From Flavobacteriaceae bacterium CRH (GTDB taxonomy: Bacteria > Bacteroidota > Bacteroidia > Flavobacteriales > Flavobacteriaceae), in the NCBI GenBank assembly GCA_001507425.1, contig LMAJ01000004.1, forward strand, positions 1-64,000: 64,000 nucleotides of DNA, in the 5' to 3' direction. A program made the translations under genes and the position numbers. This document shows positions 59,142 to 64,000 of the stretch, one piece after another. The notes beneath the pieces were generated by a model. The model did not search any database, was not told the DNA's origin, and was given only the letters and a program-made list of their open reading frames with translations. Within the stretch, counting starts at the first letter, position 1. Every line of letters begins with the position of its first letter.

Positions 59142-59960
59142 TTAGTTTTTTGGCACATAAGTATCCTTCATGAATTTGAGGTAAGCTGCATCGGTATTAT
59201 TTTCTCTTTGTTCGATTACCATTGCAGCATCTTCGCCCGCAACATAACGAAGTTGTGTTGTTCCATCAGTAGCGGCATTGTAAATTATTTCTGCAACTTG
59301 TTCTGCTGTTGACGGATTGGTATGTAAAGACGACCACTGCGTTAAAAAGCCATCAACAAAATTATCATACACTTTAATTTCCGGATGTGATGTAAAAATC
59401 GCTGCAGAATCAAATCCTGTGGATACAACACCTGGTTCCACTAATTTAACGATTATGTTTTGAGTTGCTAGCTCATAAGATAATGATTCTGAAAAACCTT
59501 CTATAGCAAATTTTGAAGCATGGTAAAGACTTATAGCAGGAAATGCAACACGACCTCCTTTTGATGAAATATTTATAATTGTTCCTGCCTGATTTTTTCT
59601 AAAATGAGGAAGAATCGCTTTAACCGTATTCATAACACCAAATACGTTGACTTCAAATTGTTTGCGCATTTGATCTTCTGATGATAATTCGAAAATGCCA
59701 TAAACACCAAAGCCGGCATTATTAATTAAGGTATCGATTTGTCCGAATTTTTCAATACCCAACTCAATTGCATTTTTTATAGATGCTTTGTCCTCAACAT
59801 CAAGTTTTGCCAATAAAACATTTTCAAGTAAATTTAGTTCGGTTTCCTTTTCAGGAGATCTCATAGTTGCAATTACATTCCAGCCTAATGAGGCAAATTT
59901 TTTAGCAGCTGCTTTTCCCAGTCCTGTAGATGCTCCAGTAATTAAGACGGTTTTTTTCAT
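59142..59960 (-). CDS. short-chain dehydrogenase/reductase
   Basis: A 272-residue classical SDR. Cofactor motif LITGASTGLGKAAAKKFASLGWNV (5-28), NNAG near 87, catalytic Ser in INISSKGG, and Tyr-x3-Lys in LYHASKFAIEGFSESLSYEL, all intact. The substrate is unknown. The long AG-rich C-terminus is typical of YdfG-like and oxidoreductase members. Confidence 0.92.
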   Translation of the reverse strand: MKKTVLITGASTGLGKAAAKKFASLGWNVIATMRSPEKETELNLLENVLLAKLDVEDKASIKNAIELGIEKFGQIDTLINNAGFGVYGIFELSSEDQMRKQFEVNVFGVMNTVKAILPHFRKNQAGTIINISSKGGRVAFPAISLYHASKFAIEGFSESLSYELATQNIIVKLVEPGVVSTGFDSAAIFTSHPEIKVYDNFVDGFLTQWSSLHTNPSTAEQVAEIIYNAATDGTTQLRYVAGEDAAMVIEQRENNTDAAYLKFMKDTYVPKN

Positions 59961-60314
59961 GATTTAATTTTTATAAGTGATTATAATCGTGTCGAAGTTT
60001 TATCCTTAGATTATATTGACAAAATTATAGCCTATACTTCAGGTAATTATGGCACATTCAAACAATAACATGTATAATTCAAATAATTGCCTGGATTAGG
60101 ATTTCAAATACATTTATTTCTGAAAACCTTTATAATGCTGCATCAAATGGATGCAACAAAAGCATGTTCTTTTTTAAGATGTGACAAATGTCAATTCTAT
60201 TTTGTGTCATTTGACTTCGCTGCGAGAGAGGGTTTGTAGCCAACTTTGTAAAAGAAAAATCAACGAAAAAAGTTGATCTTATTTACAAAAAAATAACCTT
60301 TAAAAATAGAAAAG
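59961..60314. other. intergenic region with two dyads, no gene seen
   Basis: The gap between the divergent SDR and amidase genes is 354 bp, AT-rich and without a credible frame. It holds the two dyads described at 60182-60215. Confidence 0.5.
60182..60215. promoter_or_regulatory. paired dyads upstream of the amidase gene
   Basis: TGACAAATGTCA at 60182-60193 and GTCATTTGAC at 60206-60215 are two short dyads whose centres are 23 bp apart. They lie about 100-130 bp before the amidase start. Crp/Fnr-family binding is possible, since a Crp/Fnr gene lies at 61831. Confidence 0.4.
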
Positions 60315-61730
60315 ATGAAAAATCAATCCACCACAAAAGACCCTGTTTATTATCAGGAAGCAGGAAAACTTGCAGAGATGATCCGCACAAAAGAAATCTC
60401 TTCAGTAGAAGTAGTGCAGGCGCATTTGGATCGTATCGCTGAGGTTAATCCAAAAGTTAATGGCATTGTTACTTTAATGAGCGAACAAGCGCTTAAGTCA
60501 GCAGACCTTGCAGATAAGGCGGTAAGAAACGGCGATCAATTAGGTCCATTACACGGTGTGCCTTTTTCGATTAAGGATGTTATTGACACTGCCGGAATTG
60601 CAACAAAACGAGGTTCTAAGATTTTCGAAAATTATATTCCTGAAAAAGATGCCACAGCAGTTTCGCGTATGAAAAATGCGGGAGCAATTCCGCTTATAAA
60701 ATCTAATGTTCCTGAATTTTCGACACATTTAGAATCTGATAATCTTGTTACGGGACGCTCTAATAATCCGTGGAATCTTAACTATACTCCGGGTGGTTCA
60801 AGCGGTGGTGAGGCCGCAGTAATTGCTGCAGGTTTTTCTCCTATTGGACTTGGCAGTGATGTTGCAATTTCTTTACGTGGACCTGCTGCCTTTACAGGTA
60901 TTGCAGCCTTAAAAGCAACACATGGCCGAGTTCCTTACACGGGGCACTTTCCGCAGGCATTAAGCAGATTCTGGCATATTGGGGCAATGGCACGTACGGT
61001 TCGCGATGTTGCATTGGGATATTCAATTATAAATGGTGCCGATGGTATTGACGGTTATAGCATTTTTGCAAAAGATGCAGCACCTGCGATTTTTAGAATT
61101 CCTGGGAAAAAGATGCGCGTAGGATGGTCAACAAACCTGGCTTACGGAAAAACAGATCCTGAAATAGCGGCAGCAGTTGAGGCGACAGCAAAACAGCTCG
61201 AAACACTTGGCTATGAAGTAGAGCAGGTAAGGCTTCCTTTTATGGAAAATGAAGACGCGCTGGATTCTTATTTTAACCTTATTTACGGAGAATTGGTTCC
61301 ATATATGGAGCAGTTTACAAAAGGCCGAGAATCAGAATTGCATGTTACGGGTAAAAACTTAATTAATTATCCGCTTCTAAAAGCAAACGATTATGCCAAA
61401 GCTCTGACAAATATCGAAAAACTGAAAAGCAGCTTTGCTAATTATTTTTTAAATTATGATGTCTTGCTTTGTCCTGTAAATCCTATGACAGCTACTGAAC
61501 ATGGCTTAATTAACGAAAAAGACTTTACAGCAAATCAGGTTATGGCTGCAACAGCTCCATTTAATATGACAGGCCTTCCGGCGCTTTCAGTTCCTGCACG
61601 TATAAGTTCTAAGGGATTACCAATAAATATTCAGCTCGTTTCAAGATGGTTTGATGAAGCAACAATACTGGAACTTGGTGATAAAATACAAACCGGAAGT
61701 GAAGCTTATGGTTTGCATCCTGTTCTATAA
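60315..61730 (+). CDS. amidase-signature family amidohydrolase
   Basis: A 471-residue amidase-signature enzyme. The Ser-cisSer-Lys triad is present: Lys87 in PFSIKDVI, Ser162 in GGSSGGEAA, and nucleophile Ser186 in GSDVAISLRGPAAF. The last motif is VAISLRGP where many members have GGSIRxPA. There is no signal peptide. The substrate cannot be assigned; gatA is unlikely because gatB/gatC are absent here. It is followed by a bidirectional terminator. Confidence 0.9.
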   Translation: MKNQSTTKDPVYYQEAGKLAEMIRTKEISSVEVVQAHLDRIAEVNPKVNGIVTLMSEQALKSADLADKAVRNGDQLGPLHGVPFSIKDVIDTAGIATKRGSKIFENYIPEKDATAVSRMKNAGAIPLIKSNVPEFSTHLESDNLVTGRSNNPWNLNYTPGGSSGGEAAVIAAGFSPIGLGSDVAISLRGPAAFTGIAALKATHGRVPYTGHFPQALSRFWHIGAMARTVRDVALGYSIINGADGIDGYSIFAKDAAPAIFRIPGKKMRVGWSTNLAYGKTDPEIAAAVEATAKQLETLGYEVEQVRLPFMENEDALDSYFNLIYGELVPYMEQFTKGRESELHVTGKNLINYPLLKANDYAKALTNIEKLKSSFANYFLNYDVLLCPVNPMTATEHGLINEKDFTANQVMAATAPFNMTGLPALSVPARISSKGLPINIQLVSRWFDEATILELGDKIQTGSEAYGLHPVL

Positions 61731-61784
61731 CTAAAAATGGAATGTTTGTTAAATCATGCACAATTTTAAGAGCTAAAAAAGTAC

Positions 61785-61812
61785 AACCACACTGTAAATA
61801 GTGTGGTTTTTT
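61785..61812. terminator. bidirectional terminator between amidase and Crp/Fnr genes
   Basis: Arms AACCACACT and AGTGTGGTT with a 6-base loop, followed by TTTT on the plus strand and preceded by AAAAAA. Confidence 0.85.
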
Positions 61813-61830
61813 GCGGTATAATTTAAACTA

Positions 61831-62409
61831 TCAGCGATTAACGGCTTCCCGTCTTATACGGCTTAAAGTTTCTCTTGAAATTCCCAGATAAGAAGCCAGC
61901 ATATGTAATGGGATGCTATTAAAAAGATCAGGATATATTTTTTGAAATTCTAAATATCTTTCAGAAGCAGTATAACTTATTAAAGAAAAAATTCTTCGCT
62001 GGCTGGTTTCATAAGCTCTTGCCAAAAGCTGTTCGTTAAATTTTCTCAGCGATGGACAGCTTTCCAGAAGTTCTTCCCATTTTTCTTTCGTCCAGACAAT
62101 AGCTGTACTTGCCACTAAAGCTTCTATGTTATATTCTGATGGTTTTTGGTGATTGTAGCTTTCCTGATCAGTAATCCACCAATTTTCTATGCCAAATCTG
62201 GCAGTATGGTCATTGCCGTCCTTATCAAATCGGTATAATCTAAAGCATCCGGAAGCTATGAAACAATTGATCGACCATATTTCACCTTCGTGCAATATCG
62301 ACTGGTTTTTACGTATTTTTCGTAAAATGGAGCCTGCACGTATTTTATCCAGTTCTTCTTCAGAAATAGTTACTTTCTGTTTTATGTACTTTTCGAAAAC
62401 TTCAAACAT
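61831..62409 (-). CDS. Crp/Fnr-family transcriptional regulator
   Basis: A 192-residue regulator. The N-terminal cyclic-nucleotide-binding-like domain has RKNQSILHEGEIWSINCFIASGCFRLYRFDKDGNDHTARFG. The C-terminal region TASERYLEFQKIYPDLFNSIPLHMLASYLGISRETLSRIRRE carries the recognition helix. It is similar in plan to the regulator at 43758-44369. It is convergent with the amidase gene. Confidence 0.88.
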   Translation of the reverse strand: MFEVFEKYIKQKVTISEEELDKIRAGSILRKIRKNQSILHEGEIWSINCFIASGCFRLYRFDKDGNDHTARFGIENWWITDQESYNHQKPSEYNIEALVASTAIVWTKEKWEELLESCPSLRKFNEQLLARAYETSQRRIFSLISYTASERYLEFQKIYPDLFNSIPLHMLASYLGISRETLSRIRREAVNR

Positions 62410-62608
62410 GGTTAAAAAGGTATAAGAATTTCTGATATTGGTCTTTCAAAAATACAGTTTTCCTTTATAGCTTTTACTAATTCTTTAGTGCTGATTTTGG
62501 CAGATGTTTAACGGTTTATAAAATAGGCAAAGAACAATTAGTGTATTGCGATATTTGAAGAAAAAACACGAGCTTAAACAATCAATTTAAATAAGTTTTC
62601 CTGAAAAA

Positions 62609-62893
62609 TTAATTCCAAAGTATAGTATTATTTATTTTCATTAGACCTTTTATAGTTATTATACTTTCATCAGTATCTGAATTAAGAAAAATATAACCTT
62701 CATAATTCAGTAGCATTAAAAAATCCATGAGTTTTGCTTGATTTTCCCTTTCAGCAGCCATAGTATCATTAAATTTCGAAACATTAGAAACTGATGTTAC
62801 AAGCTTTGCCAACTCTTCTACACTGTAGCTCATGTTGTATTTATCAGCAAGTACGTGAAGAATTTTTGTAAAAAAGATAGATGATGGTTCCAT
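62609..62893 (-). CDS. small uncharacterised protein
   Basis: A 94-residue soluble protein, MEPSSIFFTKILHVLADKYNMSYSVEEL at the start, mostly helical by composition. No family recognised. It lies about 50 bp after the VOC gene on the same strand. Composition is consistent with a real gene, though short. Confidence 0.5.
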   Translation of the reverse strand: MEPSSIFFTKILHVLADKYNMSYSVEELAKLVTSVSNVSKFNDTMAAERENQAKLMDFLMLLNYEGYIFLNSDTDESIITIKGLMKINNTILWN

Positions 62894-62945
62894 AATATAA
62901 TTGCTTTAATTATATATACGAAGATTGATCCTTTTTAGATTATTC

Positions 62946-63326
62946 CTATTCTTTTTTTCTTTTTTTGAGTTGAAATACATTGCCTTCCGGGTCAATTCCG
63001 TCACAAAGCCAAAAGTTATAATTGTCAAAGGTTTTTAGCTCTCGCATAGGAATATTTTTTTCAATAAACTCTTTTCTAATCAGTTCTAAGTTTTCGTCAA
63101 TCTCAAAAACGATTTTAGTATTATTGTCAAATTTATGATTGAAGTCAATTTGTTTCATGTATTTTTCCCCAATTTTATGAAAGGCAATATTTAAATTCCC
63201 TGCGTTGAGCAAAACCCAAATTTCATCTTCTTCAACAACTTTCAAATTGAAGTTTTCGACATAGAATTTTTTAAGAACTTGAATGTTTTTTACATATAAA
63301 ATTATTGTGTCAAGTTTTGCATTCAT
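62946..63326 (-). CDS. VOC-family (glyoxalase/bleomycin-resistance-like) protein
   Basis: A 126-residue vicinal-oxygen-chelate protein: LDTIILYVKNIQVLKKFYVENFNLKVVEEDE, then ETKIVFEID-like strand and WLCDGIDPEGNVFQLKKR. The C-terminal metal-ligand Glu-type DPEGNVFQ motif is present. Substrate unknown. Confidence 0.85.
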   Translation of the reverse strand: MNAKLDTIILYVKNIQVLKKFYVENFNLKVVEEDEIWVLLNAGNLNIAFHKIGEKYMKQIDFNHKFDNNTKIVFEIDENLELIRKEFIEKNIPMRELKTFDNYNFWLCDGIDPEGNVFQLKKRKKE

Positions 63327-63376
63327 TTTGTTATTGAATTTGTCGTTGTCTTTAATTTTATATTTACAGCTTGTTT

Positions 63377-63544
63377 TTACTTTGCATTTTTAATTTTTAG
63401 ACTATAAGTTGTGACTTCGGTTAAACTGATTTTGCACTTCTTACTTGAATAATATTTTTTTGTGATGTTTAATTCAAAACCTGCACAAAACATTGTAATT
63501 ATTAAAGTCAAAATTAGCACTGTTTTTATTTCTTTATATTCCAT
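63377..63544 (-). CDS. possible small membrane protein, 55 residues
   Basis: A 55-codon open frame runs from an ATG at 63544 to TAA at 63377. The protein begins MEYKEIKTVLILTLIITMF, a charged start plus a hydrophobic segment, then CAGFELNITKKYYSSKKC. It lies in a same-strand gap between the GyrI-like gene and the VOC gene with normal spacing on both sides. No family known; no strong proof that it is translated. Confidence 0.35.
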   Translation of the reverse strand: MEYKEIKTVLILTLIITMFCAGFELNITKKYYSSKKCKISLTEVTTYSLKIKNAK

Positions 63545-63559
63545 TTTAAGAAGTTTTAA

Positions 63560-64000
63560 TTATTCAATTGGAATACAAAAATCTACGATGCTGATTTTTT
63601 CCGGATGCTCATTGAAATCATTATAATAAATTTCATATGGATTTCGATTAGCTTTTTTATATCCATTTTCGCTCATCCAAATAAAAAGACCACTCCATGA
63701 TTTTTCAAATTCATTTATTCCAATTTCAAAATGTCCAACAATAAATTTACCTTTCTCAATTGTAGTTAATCCAATTTCACCATCAACCTGAACTTTTTCT
63801 TTTAGTGAAATACAAGCACTCATTCTGACTTTATCATGTTCTGTAATTTTAAAACTGTCGTGATAAATAGTAATTATTTTTACGTCTTCATTTTCAAAAA
63901 GTCCTTTTGGAGTTGCCCACTTAATTAATTTTGAATATGCATTTTGCATTCCGTTAAGCCCAATTTGTGTAATATACGCAAGATCTAATTTTGGCATTTC
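63560..64000 (-). CDS. GyrI-like ligand-binding domain protein, cut by window edge
   Basis: At least 146 residues of a GyrI-like domain: MPKLDLAYITQIGLNGMQNAYSKLIKWA, then ACISLKEKVQVDGEIGLTTIEKGKFIVGHFEIG and the C-terminal FNEHPEKISIVDFCIPIE. The first Met is at 63997, but the frame is open to the edge with a Glu codon before it. In Bacteroidota this domain is often the C-terminus of an AraC-family regulator, and the phrase E-MPKLDLAY fits the domain junction. A full regulator probably continues beyond the window. Confidence 0.75.
   Translation of the reverse strand, partial: EMPKLDLAYITQIGLNGMQNAYSKLIKWATPKGLFENEDVKIITIYHDSFKITEHDKVRMSACISLKEKVQVDGEIGLTTIEKGKFIVGHFEIGINEFEKSWSGLFIWMSENGYKKANRNPYEIYYNDFNEHPEKISIVDFCIPIE

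Noticed and set aside
60315-61730. Amidase as GatA of tRNA amidation
   Set aside because: No gatB or gatC is adjacent, and the nucleophile motif differs from the usual GatA form.

Overview
The window looks like a chromosomal segment of a Flavobacterium-type member of the Bacteroidota. The DNA is AT-rich. Where promoters can be seen they have the Bacteroidota -7 box TANNTTTG. Intergenic regions carry the dispersed hairpin and direct-repeat families that I associate with flavobacterial genomes. The gene content (NirBD with a NarL-type two-component system, DUF2805 next to a photolyase, many AraC-family regulators) fits. I cannot name a species.

Left part (about 1-31 kb, mostly minus strand). 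After a lysine-rich histone-H1-like protein comes an assimilatory nitrate/nitrite region spread over about 18 kb: a rubredoxin-tailed reductase-like protein, a 1172-residue nitrate reductase fused to its own flavoprotein and BFD iron-sulfur module, an outer-membrane barrel, a NarK transporter with an extra soluble domain, a NarL-like response regulator, a histidine kinase with a NarX-like P-box, a DUF4202 protein, NirD and NirB. The nitrate reductase, narK and nirB genes share one composite promoter: an inverted heptamer repeat, then 8 bp ending in TACT, then TANNTTTG. This looks like the target of the local two-component system. Four unrelated genes (a methyltransferase, an endonuclease/phosphatase and two uncharacterised proteins) lie between. 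From 19.5 to 31 kb follow two META-domain lipoproteins, a DUF2130 protein, a LysR regulator, redox and methyltransferase genes, an aldo/keto reductase with a divergent AraC regulator, an NlpC/P60 peptidase and a thiolase, ending in a tRNA-Ser/Pro/Arg cluster.

Middle part (31.7-51.6 kb) reads as an accessory region beside the tRNA cluster. A ring-cleavage dioxygenase, an esterase and a SnoaL-like protein run leftward with an AraC regulator. Rightward runs a long gene series: tautomerase, SnoaL-like protein, a frameshifted quinone oxidoreductase, an SDR, and then an apparent ergothioneine operon (EgtD, EgtB, an EgtV-like ATPase, an EgtU-like permease-binding-protein fusion, and a PLP C-S lyase that could act as EgtE), closed by a Crp/Fnr regulator. 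The binding domain of the EgtU-like protein appears to be circularly permuted. After a hydrolase pair, a leftward AraC-hxlB-hxlA-gnd-zwf cluster encodes the enzymes of the ribulose-monophosphate route plus the oxidative pentose-phosphate enzymes, i.e. a cyclic formaldehyde oxidation route. A 16-bp palindrome, CTTAAACTAGTTTAAG, lies upstream of the tautomerase-egt series and upstream of the hydrolase pair, and a one-mismatch copy lies upstream of the AraC-hxl cluster, suggesting one shared regulator.

Right part (52-64 kb). A light/flavin cluster (DUF2805, flavin reductase, photolyase/cryptochrome, and a divergent SDR plus DUF2867 reductase) is followed by a Cys/Met-metabolism PLP enzyme, AraC and Crp/Fnr regulators, an SDR, an amidase with two dyads upstream, a VOC protein and a GyrI-like domain cut by the window edge. 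I saw no CRISPR array, prophage, transposase or rRNA.
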